A stretch of DNA of 64,000 nt, taken from NCBI RefSeq assembly GCF_900110995.1, contig NZ_FOJF01000001.1, positions 327,199-391,198 on the forward strand, given 5' to 3'. Positions 52,258 to 61,777 of this stretch are shown here, in pieces; position 1 is the first letter of the stretch, and each line of letters opens with the position of its first letter. Below the pieces are notes generated by a model, which did not search any database, was not told where the DNA came from, and saw only the letters and a list, made by a program, of their open reading frames with translations. Made by a program: the position numbers and the translations under genes. The stretch is from Chitinophaga sp. YR573 (GTDB lineage Bacteria > Bacteroidota > Bacteroidia > Chitinophagales > Chitinophagaceae).

Positions 52258-52635
52258 TACATTTAGATTTGGGTTTCAAGAAATGAGGATATTATTAGCT
52301 GATAAGCTGAAAATAAATGCAGATACGCAGCGGCGATGCCGACGTATAGACATTATTCATCAGTAAATACAGCTAACGCTGACAGTTATTGCTCATGATT
52401 TTAATAGTGCTGTGTATGACGTACAGTAATAGTGCTAATACTGTGTCATTACAGGGTTTTCGGAAATTTATGTTTCAGGTTTAGTACTGGTTGGCCATAC
52501 CAGGTTGTAAGATTTCTCTTCGGGTCAAATATTCGACGTTTAGATTTCAGTTGCTCAAATCAATATTACAACTTTCCCGGATACCAAAAAAAAAATTGTA
52601 GATTTAAAAGCAAAATATGTCAACCCAAAATCTTT
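52258..52635. other. divergent intergenic region between two protease genes
   Basis: A 378-bp region between the M57 and S8 protease genes. Open reading in frame with the subtilase continues into it, but without signal-peptide features. A weak -7 match (TAGATTTA, exact except for the last base) with a TTTC 22 nt upstream precedes the subtilase start. No RNA gene or repeat is seen. Confidence 0.4.
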
Positions 52636-55389
52636 ATGAAAACAATCTTTGTTTTGTTCTCACTTTTATTATGGCAAAATATATCAGCAAGGCAAGTGCA
52701 GCCACCAGACAGCGTTGCACTAAGGTATGCAGCTGCTGATACCGCAGCACGTACGGGTAATTCACTGCGTTATTATCTGGTGAAATTCAGCGTAAATCCC
52801 GGTAATGCAGTGAGAAATTATGGCATCATAAAAACTCTGAGTCCGTTTCATTATATTTTAAACCGGGTTGATTTTGATACACTCTTACAACGTAAAGTTG
52901 TTTATAACTATCCTGCAAATAACAACTGGAAAGCGAGTGCGCAATTGTTACAACAACTGGTTATGTCTGATAGTCTTGTACTACTGGCCGGTGTACGTAA
53001 TGTTTCCTTAAATTATTGCCGTGTAATATCTCAGTATGGTTCTGTATTACGTGTAAGTGTACAGAAAAAAGACTGGGATAATTTCATAACGCAACCGGAT
53101 ATACTTTTTTTAGATTGTATCCGAAAAGCACATACAGAAATACTGATCAACAATTCAGATCCTGCTGCAAATGCAGTAAACACTGCACAACAAAAATATC
53201 TTTCTGTAAGAGGTAAAAATATCACCGTATCATTAAAAGAAGATTTATTAGATACAACAGATATTGATTTTACAGGACGTTATATTCCATCTTCCTTCGC
53301 TGCTACGCAGCGCTCTTCTCATGCTACTATAATGGCTACGATGATTGGCGGTGCGGGAAATACAGGCACAAAGAGTTTAGGCGCTGCACCAGCCGTACTA
53401 TTTACTTCTGCAGATTTTAATATAAGCCTGATGCCGGAAGATCCGGACTATTTTAAGCAATTTGATATCACTATACAAAACCACTCCTATGGTACAGGAA
53501 TAGAAAATTATTATGGACTGGAAGCAGCAGCATATGATGAACAGGTGTATAACACTGATACACTGCTACACGTTTTTTCTTCGGGAAACATAGGTACGGC
53601 TACTGATTCCAGCGGCATTTACCAGGGCATCAACGGGTATGCAAATCTTTCCGGTACTTTTAAGCAGGCAAAAAATGTGCTTGTAGCAGGTGGCACTGAT
53701 GATTCCTTACATGTTGTTTCATTAAGTTCACGGGGCCCTGCTTATGACGGACGGGTAAAGCCGGAGCTGGTAGCATTTGGCATTGATGGCACCTCTGGTG
53801 CGTCAGCAATCACCAGTGGTGTAGCCGCTCTTGTGCAGGATGCATATAAGCAGAAATATGGGGGTGCGCCTTCTGCGGCACTGGTAAAAGCATTACTGAT
53901 TAACAGTGCCGTAAAGGTGGACCATATTCCTTTAAGTTATAAAAGCGGGTATGGTAGCTTACATGCACTGGATGCACTGAATACATTATCTGCAGCACAG
54001 TTTATAAAGGGCAGTGGTTCGCAGCAATTTACTGTTCATGTTCCGGCGGGGATGGAACAATTACATGTAACACTTTGCTGGAATGATCCGGTAGCGGCAT
54101 TGAATGCGTCCAAAGCTTTAGTGAATGATCTTGATTTATCTGTCACAGATGCTGCCGGACAAACTTATGCACCATGGGTACTAAGTGCTGCCCCTTCCCC
54201 GGATTCACTGGGGGCAGCAGCAAAACGCGGGCGGGATAGTCTGAATAATATAGAGCAGGTAACTATTGATAATCCTGTAGCCGGGGATTTGCAGATTCAT
54301 GTGCACAGCCCCGTTGCGGGACAGACTTTTTACGTAGTATATCAATGGACGCCCTCCCATCATTTTGAGTGGTTGAATCCCGGAGCCCATGAAGTATTAT
54401 ATGCGGGAGGAAACGCTCCTCTCCCCCTGCGCTGGCAAAGCAATATAACAGGCAAAGGCGACCTTTCTTACAGTATCGACAGTGGTATTACCTGGAATCC
54501 GTTAGTATCGTCTGTTGGGGCTGAAAACGGGCTTTATTACTGGGCAGTGCCTTCTCTGTTCAGTGCTGCGTTGTTAAAGTTTACGATGCCTGATACCTCA
54601 TTCATCAGTGACACTTTTTTCCTTTCCCCCCGCCTTACCTTACAAACAGGATATGATTGCGGAGATAGCGCTTTCATTTACTGGTCTTCTGTTTCTGATG
54701 CTTCAGCTTACGAAGTATATCATCTGGGAGAACAGTACCTCAATCCTTATGCTTTACCTACAGACACTTTTCTTGCAGTAAGCGGAGGTTCTCCTTATTT
54801 CGCAGTTAGTCCTGTACATAAAGATGGATGGATCGGGTTAAAGAGTTACGGAACGAATTATACTGTACAGGGTACCGGATGTTATTTCAGAAATCTGCTG
54901 GCAGACCTGAATGCAGATGGGACTGTGACATTGTCGCTTAATCTGGGAACGGTCTATAAACTGCAGCATTTGTATTGGCAACGCTTAGCAGGCAGTGATT
55001 ATGTTGATATCTCCGATCAGTTGATAACAGGAGTTGATTATACTTACCTGGATGAACATGCACCAAAAGGGTTGGTGTATTACAGGGTAAAACTGGTAAC
55101 AGATGATGGGAAGATCATCTATTCAGATCCTGTACCTGTCTATTCATTGAATGATCAGCAGTATCTCTTCTTCCCTAATCCGGTGCATAGTACATTATCT
55201 GTACTGAGTAAAGAATTATATGGCATGCAATTGCAGATGTATGATATGAGCGGACGGTTGGTATTGAATAAATTATTGCAGGATCAGCTGGAGAGTTTGT
55301 GGATAGAAGATTTGCCGGCAGGAATATATACGGTCGTTTTGTTCAGGGACGGAAAGAAAATAACAGCAAAGAAGGTGGTTAAGCAATAG
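52636..55389 (+). CDS. subtilisin-like (S8) protease with type IX secretion domain
   Basis: A 917-residue secreted protease. After a signal peptide (MKTIFVLFSLLLWQNISAR) and an N-terminal pro-region come the S8 elements: a probable catalytic D203 (ITVSLKEDLLDTT), H229 (SSHATIMATMIGGAG), oxyanion N318 (FSSGNIGTA) and S387 (DGTSGASAITSGVAAL). Two beta-sandwich domains follow, and the last about 75 residues form a type IX secretion C-terminal domain: FFPNPVHSTLSV, MQLQMYDMSGRLVL, LPAGIYTVVLFRDGKK. That domain sends the protein through the T9SS to the cell surface or outside. ATG at 52636 is chosen because the signal peptide begins there. Confidence 0.88.
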   Translation: MKTIFVLFSLLLWQNISARQVQPPDSVALRYAAADTAARTGNSLRYYLVKFSVNPGNAVRNYGIIKTLSPFHYILNRVDFDTLLQRKVVYNYPANNNWKASAQLLQQLVMSDSLVLLAGVRNVSLNYCRVISQYGSVLRVSVQKKDWDNFITQPDILFLDCIRKAHTEILINNSDPAANAVNTAQQKYLSVRGKNITVSLKEDLLDTTDIDFTGRYIPSSFAATQRSSHATIMATMIGGAGNTGTKSLGAAPAVLFTSADFNISLMPEDPDYFKQFDITIQNHSYGTGIENYYGLEAAAYDEQVYNTDTLLHVFSSGNIGTATDSSGIYQGINGYANLSGTFKQAKNVLVAGGTDDSLHVVSLSSRGPAYDGRVKPELVAFGIDGTSGASAITSGVAALVQDAYKQKYGGAPSAALVKALLINSAVKVDHIPLSYKSGYGSLHALDALNTLSAAQFIKGSGSQQFTVHVPAGMEQLHVTLCWNDPVAALNASKALVNDLDLSVTDAAGQTYAPWVLSAAPSPDSLGAAAKRGRDSLNNIEQVTIDNPVAGDLQIHVHSPVAGQTFYVVYQWTPSHHFEWLNPGAHEVLYAGGNAPLPLRWQSNITGKGDLSYSIDSGITWNPLVSSVGAENGLYYWAVPSLFSAALLKFTMPDTSFISDTFFLSPRLTLQTGYDCGDSAFIYWSSVSDASAYEVYHLGEQYLNPYALPTDTFLAVSGGSPYFAVSPVHKDGWIGLKSYGTNYTVQGTGCYFRNLLADLNADGTVTLSLNLGTVYKLQHLYWQRLAGSDYVDISDQLITGVDYTYLDEHAPKGLVYYRVKLVTDDGKIIYSDPVPVYSLNDQQYLFFPNPVHSTLSVLSKELYGMQLQMYDMSGRLVLNKLLQDQLESLWIEDLPAGIYTVVLFRDGKKITAKKVVKQ

Positions 55390-55401
55390 TTTGTTATAGG
55401 G

Positions 55402-55516
55402 GACTCCTAACGGAGTCGGGCTTGAGATATATGTAGATTTATCTACAAACACGGGACTCCTGACGGAGTCTATTATGGAGAGTAAAAGGATTTGTTACAG
55501 AATTCTTAAAGGAGTC
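55402..55516. repeat. second REP-like palindrome cluster
   Basis: Two clear units, 55402-55417 (GACTCCTAACGGAGTC) and 55455-55470 (GACTCCTGACGGAGTC), plus a decayed unit at 55501-55516. CTACAAACACG precedes the second unit, and TCTATTRTGGAGA follows it, as at 27075-27086. Same family as at 26970-27127. Confidence 0.8.
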
Positions 55517-55524
55517 TAAAAAGA

Positions 55525-55550
55525 AAGTCCCGGACGCTTGTCCGGGACTT
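55525..55550 (-). terminator. intrinsic terminator of lpd
   Basis: An 11-bp perfect stem (AAGTCCCGGAC) with a 4-nt loop, with T-rich sequence after it on the minus strand. Confidence 0.85.
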
Positions 55551-55571
55551 CTGTATTTAGTGAATGTACTA

Positions 55572-56978
55572 TTAAAGGTGGATAGCTTCTCCGTAAGCAA
55601 CCTCGATCGCGTCTTTTACAGATTCGCTCATGGTTGGGTGCGGATGGATGGAGTCCAGTACTTCCTGATAAGTAGTTTCCAGTTTGCGGGCAGTCACTGT
55701 CTGAGCAATGATTTCCGTTACGTTGGCACCTATCATGTGTGTACCTAACCACTCGCCATATTTTGCATCGAAGATTACTTTGATGAAACCTTCTGTTGCA
55801 CTTGCAGCAGATGCTTTTCCGGAAGCAGAGAATGGGAATTTACCCACTTTCACTTCGTAACCAGCTTCTTTAGCAGCCTTCTCTGTATAACCTACAGAAG
55901 CAATTTCAGGCGCACAGTACGTACAACCCGGAACGTTCATATAGTCGATTGGTTCTGGCTTGTGTGCATATTTCTTTTCGTTGTATGCAATTGCTTCTAC
56001 GCAAATGATACCTTCTTTAGAGGCAACGTGAGCCAGTGCCTGACCAGGAACCATGTCACCGATAGCGTATACACCGGGAACGTTAGTCTGGTAGTATTTA
56101 TCTACCAATACCTTTCCTTTATCAGTTTTGATACCTAATGCTTCGAGGCCCAGGTTTTCTATATTAGCAGCGATACCAACAGCGCTCAGTACAACATCTG
56201 CTTCCAGGGTGATTTCACCGGTAGCTGTTTTTACTTTTGCTTTAACACCTTCGCCATTTGCTTCTACGCTTTCTACAGAAGAATTCACCATTATTTCAAT
56301 GCCTTTCTTCTTGTAGATCTTTTCCAGTTCTTTGGAGATATCTTCATCTTCAACAGGAACGATACGTGGGAGGAACTCAACGATCGTTACTTTAGTACCC
56401 AGGGTACTGTAGAAGTACGCGAATTCAACACCAATTGCACCGGAACCTACAACGATCATGGATTTAGGCTGCTTAGGCAATACCATTGCTTCGCGATAGC
56501 CAATTACCTTTTTACCGTCTATTTTCAGGTTAGGCAGTTCACGGGCACGGGCACCAGTAGCCAGGATAATGAATTTAGCTTCGTGTAAAGCTGCCTTACC
56601 ATCCTTATCGGTTACTTCTACCTGTCCTTTGGATTTTACCTTACCGGAACCAAGCAGTACATCAATTTTGTTTTTCTTCATCAGGAACTGAACGCCCTTG
56701 CTCATCTTATCTGCAACACCACGGCTACGTTTAATAACCGCATCAAAATCGGCGCTACCTTCGCCAACGTTAATACCATAAGTTTTGGCATGTTGTATAT
56801 ATTCCAATACCTGCGCAGACTTCAATAATGCCTTTGTGGGAATACAACCCCAGTTCAAACAAATACCGCCCAGGCTCTCCCTTTCCACGATTGCCGTCTT
56901 AAATCCCAGCTGAGAAGCACGGATAGCAGCCACATATCCACCAGGGCCGCTGCCAATTACGATTACGTCGTATGCCAT
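55572..56978 (-). CDS. lpdA: dihydrolipoyl dehydrogenase
   Basis: The 468-residue E3 flavoprotein of pyruvate, 2-oxoglutarate and branched-chain dehydrogenase complexes; it reoxidises dihydrolipoamide with NAD+. FAD site VIVIGSGPGGYVAAIRASQL, redox-active disulfide C40 and C45 (GGICLNWGCIPTKA), NAD site MIVVGSGAIGVEFAYFYSTL, and the C-terminal IHPHPTMSESV with the catalytic histidine of HPHPT. No E1 or E2 genes are adjacent. ATG at 56978 is supported by a consensus promoter that lies inside the region that a longer frame would include. Confidence 0.96.
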   Translation of the reverse strand: MAYDVIVIGSGPGGYVAAIRASQLGFKTAIVERESLGGICLNWGCIPTKALLKSAQVLEYIQHAKTYGINVGEGSADFDAVIKRSRGVADKMSKGVQFLMKKNKIDVLLGSGKVKSKGQVEVTDKDGKAALHEAKFIILATGARARELPNLKIDGKKVIGYREAMVLPKQPKSMIVVGSGAIGVEFAYFYSTLGTKVTIVEFLPRIVPVEDEDISKELEKIYKKKGIEIMVNSSVESVEANGEGVKAKVKTATGEITLEADVVLSAVGIAANIENLGLEALGIKTDKGKVLVDKYYQTNVPGVYAIGDMVPGQALAHVASKEGIICVEAIAYNEKKYAHKPEPIDYMNVPGCTYCAPEIASVGYTEKAAKEAGYEVKVGKFPFSASGKASAASATEGFIKVIFDAKYGEWLGTHMIGANVTEIIAQTVTARKLETTYQEVLDSIHPHPTMSESVKDAIEVAYGEAIHL

Positions 56979-57004
56979 ATTGCTTAATTTTAATTTAAAC
57001 TTGC

Positions 57005-57036
57005 CAAAGGTAGTAAATAAAAAAAGCCCATCCAAA
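57005..57036 (-). promoter_or_regulatory. predicted promoter of lpd
   Basis: On the minus strand TTTG (57033-57036), 20 nt, TACCTTTG (57005-57012), both exact. The -33 TTTG falls in the loop of the upstream terminator. Confidence 0.55.
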
Positions 57037-57045
57037 CGGGTGGGC
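57026..57045 (-). terminator. hairpin terminator of the lolA-like gene
   Basis: An 8-bp stem (one G:T) with a 4-nt loop, followed on the minus strand by TTTTTTT. Confidence 0.75.
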
Positions 57046-57070
57046 CTATCTTATATCTTATTAATATTTT

Positions 57071-57736
57071 TTATCTGAGGTCTACTACTTCCACACCAGG
57101 ATACTTTTTAGCATCAAAGGTAAAGGTAGCGTCTGTCAGGTTAGTGTTTGGCGTGAAGCTGGTGATCTCGTATGTGTAGTGATTACCGTTCTTTTCGAAC
57201 ACTTTCATACGGGAAATGCTCTGGTTCTTCTTATCTACAGATACAATTACCTTGAAAATGTTCTTGGATTTGTCTGTAGGCGTCATTTCGATATTCTCCA
57301 GCACTTTACCTTTCTCGTTGGATTCACCATCGAGGCGGTAGAGATAGTCTTTATCGTAGAAGTTGGTGAACAGTTTAGCAGGCGTTAAAGCAGAGCTATT
57401 CTGATCTACATTGTTGATTGTTACTTCATTAGCATCCTTTGCGTATGTCCAGGATGTTTTGTTATCGCTGATGATTTCCTGTCCGTCCAGGTTTACTTTA
57501 TACTTAGCACCTTTCAGGTATACAGTACCCTTCTTTGAGTCAGTAACACTGTTATTAGCCCCTTCAACCTTTAAAACGAAGTTGGCTACGACAGACTTTA
57601 ACGTTGAAAATTTCTTGCTCACATTATCCAGGATTGATTTTGCTTTAGGATCATTTACTCCTAAAGATCTAGCCTGCGCCATGCCATTCATTACTACACT
57701 TCCAGTCAACATGGCCATTAATATAATTTTCTTCAT
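57071..57736 (-). CDS. lolA: LolA-like outer membrane lipoprotein carrier
   Basis: A 221-residue periplasmic protein with a signal peptide ending at AQA. The rest is the LolA/LolB half-barrel: ILDNVSKKFSTLKSVVANFV, GTVYLKGAKYKVNLDGQEII, SWTYAKDANEVTINNVD and, at the end, FTFDAKKYPGVEVVDLR. LolA takes lipoproteins from the inner membrane to the outer membrane. In Bacteroidetes this gene is usually next to ftsK, as here (81 nt downstream on the same strand). With the many lipoprotein genes and lgt in this window it belongs to the lipoprotein pathway, but no LolCDE genes are near. Confidence 0.9.
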   Translation of the reverse strand: MKKIILMAMLTGSVVMNGMAQARSLGVNDPKAKSILDNVSKKFSTLKSVVANFVLKVEGANNSVTDSKKGTVYLKGAKYKVNLDGQEIISDNKTSWTYAKDANEVTINNVDQNSSALTPAKLFTNFYDKDYLYRLDGESNEKGKVLENIEMTPTDKSKNIFKVIVSVDKKNQSISRMKVFEKNGNHYTYEITSFTPNTNLTDATFTFDAKKYPGVEVVDLR

Positions 57737-57817
57737 CGCTTTGTAAGTTTTAGTTTACTAGTTGTTTTAAGACAAATGTTATGCCGATACGTTTTTACAA
57801 TGTTAATATAAAGCCAA

Positions 57818-60355
57818 TTAGCCCAGGCTATCGAGTATTTCCTCCAGTTCAGACTCTGATTTCACATGTACGTCCCTGGCTTTACTACCCATGTTGGGGC
57901 CTACAATACCTGCTGCTTCCAACTGGTCCATCAGGCGGCCTGCGCGGTTATAGCCCAGTTTCATACGGCGTTGCAGGAGTGAGGTAGATCCCTGCTGGTT
58001 CTGCACAATGATGCGGGCAGCCTCTTCAAAAAGGGTATCTCTGTCCTGCAGGCTGATCTCCTTCCCTTCCATATCCTTATCGTCCACATATTCCGGCAGC
58101 AGGAAGGCTTCCGGATATCCGCGCTGTTTTCCAATGAATTCTGCTACTCTTTCCACTTCCGGCGTATCTACGAATGCGCACTGCAAACGTACCAGTTCGC
58201 TGTTGAAGGACACCAGCATATCCCCCTGGCCTATCAGCTGTTCAGCACCGCCGATATCCAGGATGGTACGGGAGTCTATCTTGGAAGATACCTTGAACGC
58301 TATACGGGCCGGGAAGTTGGCCTTGATAGTACCTGTGATGATGTTTACAGACGGGCGCTGAGTGGCGATAATCAGATGGATACCAATAGCACGGGCCAGC
58401 TGGGCCAGACGGGCAATAGGCATTTCCACTTCTTTACCGGCTGTCATGATCAGATCCGCAAACTCATCTATTACCAGCACAATAAATGGCAGGTAACGAT
58501 GTCCTTTTTCAGGATTCAGGCGACGCTGAGTAAACTTAGCATTGTATTCCCGGATGTTACGGGAACCTGCTTCCTTCAGCAGATCATAACGGATATCCAT
58601 CTCTATACAGAGGGCATTGAGGGTGTGAATCACCTTTTTAATGTCTGTGATGATGGCATCTTCTTCTCCGGGCAACTTCGCCAGGAAGTGTTTCTCTATC
58701 AGTTTATACAATGATAACTCCACCTTTTTGGGATCTATCAGTACAAATTTGAGTTGAGAAGGGTGTTTTTTATATAATAATGATACTAATAAGGTGTTGA
58801 TACCCACAGATTTACCCTGTCCTGTTGCTCCTGCCATGAGCAGATGGGGCATTTTGGCGAGGTCTGCGATAAAGTTCTCGTTATCAATCTTTTTTCCAAT
58901 GGCTATTGGTAAATCCATGGTACTCTGCTGGAACTTTTCAGAAGCCAGCAGGTTTCTTAATGATACGATACTCTTCTTTACATTAGGTACCTCTATACCG
59001 ATGGTACCTTTACCGGGAATAGGTGCAATGATACGGATACCTAAAGCTGACAGGCTAAGGGCGATATCATCTTCCAGGTTTTTAATCTTTGAAATACGTA
59101 CACCGGCAGCGGGTACTATCTCGTAGAGTGTAACGGTAGGGCCTACTGTTGCACTTATTTTCTGGATAGAAATATCGTAGTTCTTCAGCGTATCTATAAT
59201 CTGGTTCTTGTTTCTGTCCAGTTCAGAAGTATCCTGTACGATCTTTTCTGTACCGTGGTTGTCCAGCAATTCCAGAACGGGATATTTATAATCTCTCAGA
59301 TCGAGGACAGGATCGTAAGGGTCCAGTTGTAATGGACCTGTAGCAGGTTGTTCATCCGGAGCAAGGTCATCTTCAGCTTCTTCTACAGGTGGTTTTAATT
59401 CAAAAACCACTTCGTTGGGCTGGTTATTCTTTCTGCGGGATGATGTTTGCTCTACCGTTTCTTCTATATAAAGTAATGGACCAGCTTCTTCCTCATCTTC
59501 CTCCTCCTCTTCTTCTATTACAGCTGCTGGCGGAATAACCGTGATATTTTTCACTACCAGCTGCATTTCAGGCTCTTCTTCTGTTTCATCTGTTGGCGGG
59601 ATCACTACAACCCCATTACCTTTCAGGCCGTTTCTGCGTTTGTTATCAGCAACTACCGGAATTGCTGCTTCCTCATCCTCTTCATCTTCCTCAATGGCTA
59701 CTTTTTTAGGTTTACGTTCCATCAGCCATTTGAAATCGAGGTTGTATTTCCAGATGATCCAGGCGAAGCCTGCTACCAGCAGTAATAATGCGGCTCCGGC
59801 TTTACCCAGGAATCCTGTGATCCATTTACTTACAGCATCGCCAAGTGCCCCTCCCCAGGGGAAGCCGGCCATACCGGTAACGAAAGCAGCGGCCGTGCTG
59901 ATGAACAGCAGGCCAAACATGATATATTTTATGTTACGCCAGATGCGGAATACGCGACGGCCAACAATAAAATTCATTCCGAGTATAAAAAAGAGGTAAC
60001 AGAAGAGATAGGAGGCGACACCGAATCCGCCATAAATGAACCAGTGAGACACAAAGGCTCCCAGGCGGCCCAGCAGATTTTCCACTTTCAGATCATCCAT
60101 GAACAAAACGCTGGCAGCATAACGGAAAACTTTATCCTGATCATCTTCCCAGGTGAACAGATAAGAGGTGAAGGCAATAAAGCAATAGAGTGATAATAAC
60201 AGCAATATCACACCCATTACCTTGTGGGTGCGCTCATCTTTTACCAGCTCCTTTACTTTTACCTCAGCTTCCTTCTCCTGTTTCAGTACATTGGGGTCAT
60301 TACCACGAGGTTTCTTGCTTTCCGGTTTCTCAGTTTTCAGTTTATTCCTAGACAT
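57818..60355 (-). CDS. ftsK: DNA translocase FtsK/SpoIIIE
   Basis: An 845-residue septal DNA pump that moves chromosomes through the closing septum. Four membrane helices occupy about 45-200 (VMGVILLLLSLYCFIAFTSY opens them), followed by a linker with long acidic stretches of E and D (about 220-330). The RecA-like motor has Walker A GATGQGKSVGINTLL (about 505-520), VLIDPKKVELSLY and the FVLVIDEFADLI Walker B. The C-terminal winged-helix gamma domain (LLQRRMKLGYNRAGRLMDQLE) binds KOPS-like orienting sequences. The linker is short compared with E. coli FtsK (1329 residues). Confidence 0.96.
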   Translation of the reverse strand: MSRNKLKTEKPESKKPRGNDPNVLKQEKEAEVKVKELVKDERTHKVMGVILLLLSLYCFIAFTSYLFTWEDDQDKVFRYAASVLFMDDLKVENLLGRLGAFVSHWFIYGGFGVASYLFCYLFFILGMNFIVGRRVFRIWRNIKYIMFGLLFISTAAAFVTGMAGFPWGGALGDAVSKWITGFLGKAGAALLLLVAGFAWIIWKYNLDFKWLMERKPKKVAIEEDEEDEEAAIPVVADNKRRNGLKGNGVVVIPPTDETEEEPEMQLVVKNITVIPPAAVIEEEEEEDEEEAGPLLYIEETVEQTSSRRKNNQPNEVVFELKPPVEEAEDDLAPDEQPATGPLQLDPYDPVLDLRDYKYPVLELLDNHGTEKIVQDTSELDRNKNQIIDTLKNYDISIQKISATVGPTVTLYEIVPAAGVRISKIKNLEDDIALSLSALGIRIIAPIPGKGTIGIEVPNVKKSIVSLRNLLASEKFQQSTMDLPIAIGKKIDNENFIADLAKMPHLLMAGATGQGKSVGINTLLVSLLYKKHPSQLKFVLIDPKKVELSLYKLIEKHFLAKLPGEEDAIITDIKKVIHTLNALCIEMDIRYDLLKEAGSRNIREYNAKFTQRRLNPEKGHRYLPFIVLVIDEFADLIMTAGKEVEMPIARLAQLARAIGIHLIIATQRPSVNIITGTIKANFPARIAFKVSSKIDSRTILDIGGAEQLIGQGDMLVSFNSELVRLQCAFVDTPEVERVAEFIGKQRGYPEAFLLPEYVDDKDMEGKEISLQDRDTLFEEAARIIVQNQQGSTSLLQRRMKLGYNRAGRLMDQLEAAGIVGPNMGSKARDVHVKSESELEEILDSLG

Positions 60356-60368
60356 AATTATAGCGCTC

Positions 60369-60376
60369 CAAAATTA
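60369..60376 (-). promoter_or_regulatory. -7 box of ftsK
   Basis: TAATTTTG on the minus strand, exact TAnnTTTG, 13 nt before the ATG; no -33 TTTG seen at the right distance. Confidence 0.35.
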
Positions 60377-60429
60377 AGGCTGCCGGCTGACATATTAAGA
60401 ATTTATTTTGGTGTTGCTACAAACGTATT

Positions 60430-61773
60430 TTAATATAATAATTGTATCCACCTGACCATAAACTCTAATACGGCAGGATTTATTGTTTCGTCCAGGGTGC
60501 CATATTCTTCTATTGTACAAGAGTTACAGCGTTGAAACTGGTGGTTAAGACCCGGGAAAGTACGCAATGTAACTGTTTCATTTCCACCTCTTAGCATACC
60601 GGCTTCAATGCCCTTCAGGTTTTGGGCGGCATTCACTTCCAGATCTTTTTCCCCGTTCATTGCCAGTACCGGGCATTTAATTTTTGCCAGATATATAGCC
60701 GGATCATACGCCAGCGAGCTTAAAACCTCCGGGCGGGTATCTGCTTTATAGCTGGTTTCGAGCATCCAGTCCTGTATCCTGTTTGTATCAGCCATTTGTT
60801 TATACACATTGGTAAGGCTGGCGAATGCTTTCTTTTTACGTATTACAGTATCTTTTTCGGTGACGAGAATATCCAGGTAGTCTTTGAAGGCTTTGTTATC
60901 CCCTGCTTTTTCGGTACGGCCATCCACTCCGGGTGCGGCCATTGTCATCAGGAAAGCGATTTTATTATCAGTAGAAGCTACTATCTGTCCTACGGCACCA
61001 CCGAGGCTATAGCCCAGCATACCAATAGCATTACTGTCTACATCTTTACGCTGGCGTAAAAAGCTAACAGCTGCGCGTACATCTTCTGCGAAGTTGTAGA
61101 TATCAGAAGAGTCGTAGTTACCGGTGCTGGTACCCATACCGCGGTCATCAAAACGAAGTACGGCCATGCCATGTTTAGCGAAATAATCCGCTATCACCGC
61201 AAATGGTTTGTGTCCCAGATGTTCTCCGTCCCTATCCTGCTGTCCTTCTCCGGAGATCATGATGATAGCGGGAAAGGTGCCTTTTATACCAGGTTTGGTG
61301 AAAGTACCGCTGAGCAGCACTTTATCTTTAGTATTAACGAATTTCACCTCTTCAATATCGTATGCAAAAGGAGGTTTCGGCTCCTGGGAGTGTTCAGTCG
61401 GTTCTGTTTCACGGCGTGAAAAGTTGAGTTCTGCCCGGTTACCGAGTTGTTCGAAATAACCTTCATACCGGCCGTTCCTGGAATTCCAGCCACCGGTATA
61501 AACAAGACCTATCTTTTTGATAGAGAACTTCAGGCTATCATCTGTAGCATATGCTTCGTCCATGTTGATAACGTCCTGGGTAACATCAGGGCTTTTCATC
61601 TGCCCTTTGAGCACATTGCCCTGGTAACTGAAGGTTACCTGCAGGCGTTGTTTATTACCCTGGGGAGTTCTGAAAAACCCGTACCAGTTGCCACTTGCAT
61701 CGTGGAGTGACTGAGAAAATGAAGTGCCGGCCAGGGCGATACCCAGGCAGGTCATGACAATATATTTAAACAT
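60430..61773 (-). CDS. secreted alpha/beta hydrolase with N-terminal lipocalin-like domain
   Basis: A 447-residue protein with a signal peptide ending at FSQ. An N-terminal beta-barrel-like domain (about 25-110, GNWYGFFRTPQGNKQRLQVT) precedes an alpha/beta hydrolase (about 140-447). The core has PAIIMISGEGQQDRDGEHLG, then the nucleophile elbow GYSLGGAVG (about S254), the acid VLAMNGEKDLEVN (D near 373) and the histidine FPGLNHQFQ. All triad residues are present. The family includes esterases and dienelactone hydrolases; substrate unknown. DUF423, aroK and this gene form a tight minus-strand run, with 4 nt between this gene and DUF423. Confidence 0.85.
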   Translation of the reverse strand: MFKYIVMTCLGIALAGTSFSQSLHDASGNWYGFFRTPQGNKQRLQVTFSYQGNVLKGQMKSPDVTQDVINMDEAYATDDSLKFSIKKIGLVYTGGWNSRNGRYEGYFEQLGNRAELNFSRRETEPTEHSQEPKPPFAYDIEEVKFVNTKDKVLLSGTFTKPGIKGTFPAIIMISGEGQQDRDGEHLGHKPFAVIADYFAKHGMAVLRFDDRGMGTSTGNYDSSDIYNFAEDVRAAVSFLRQRKDVDSNAIGMLGYSLGGAVGQIVASTDNKIAFLMTMAAPGVDGRTEKAGDNKAFKDYLDILVTEKDTVIRKKKAFASLTNVYKQMADTNRIQDWMLETSYKADTRPEVLSSLAYDPAIYLAKIKCPVLAMNGEKDLEVNAAQNLKGIEAGMLRGGNETVTLRTFPGLNHQFQRCNSCTIEEYGTLDETINPAVLEFMVRWIQLLY

Positions 61774-61777
61774 AATC

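Noticed and set aside
52432..52635. Longer N-terminus for the subtilase
   Set aside because: The upstream in-frame part reads as non-signal, cysteine/aromatic-rich sequence; the signal peptide starts at the ATG at 52636.
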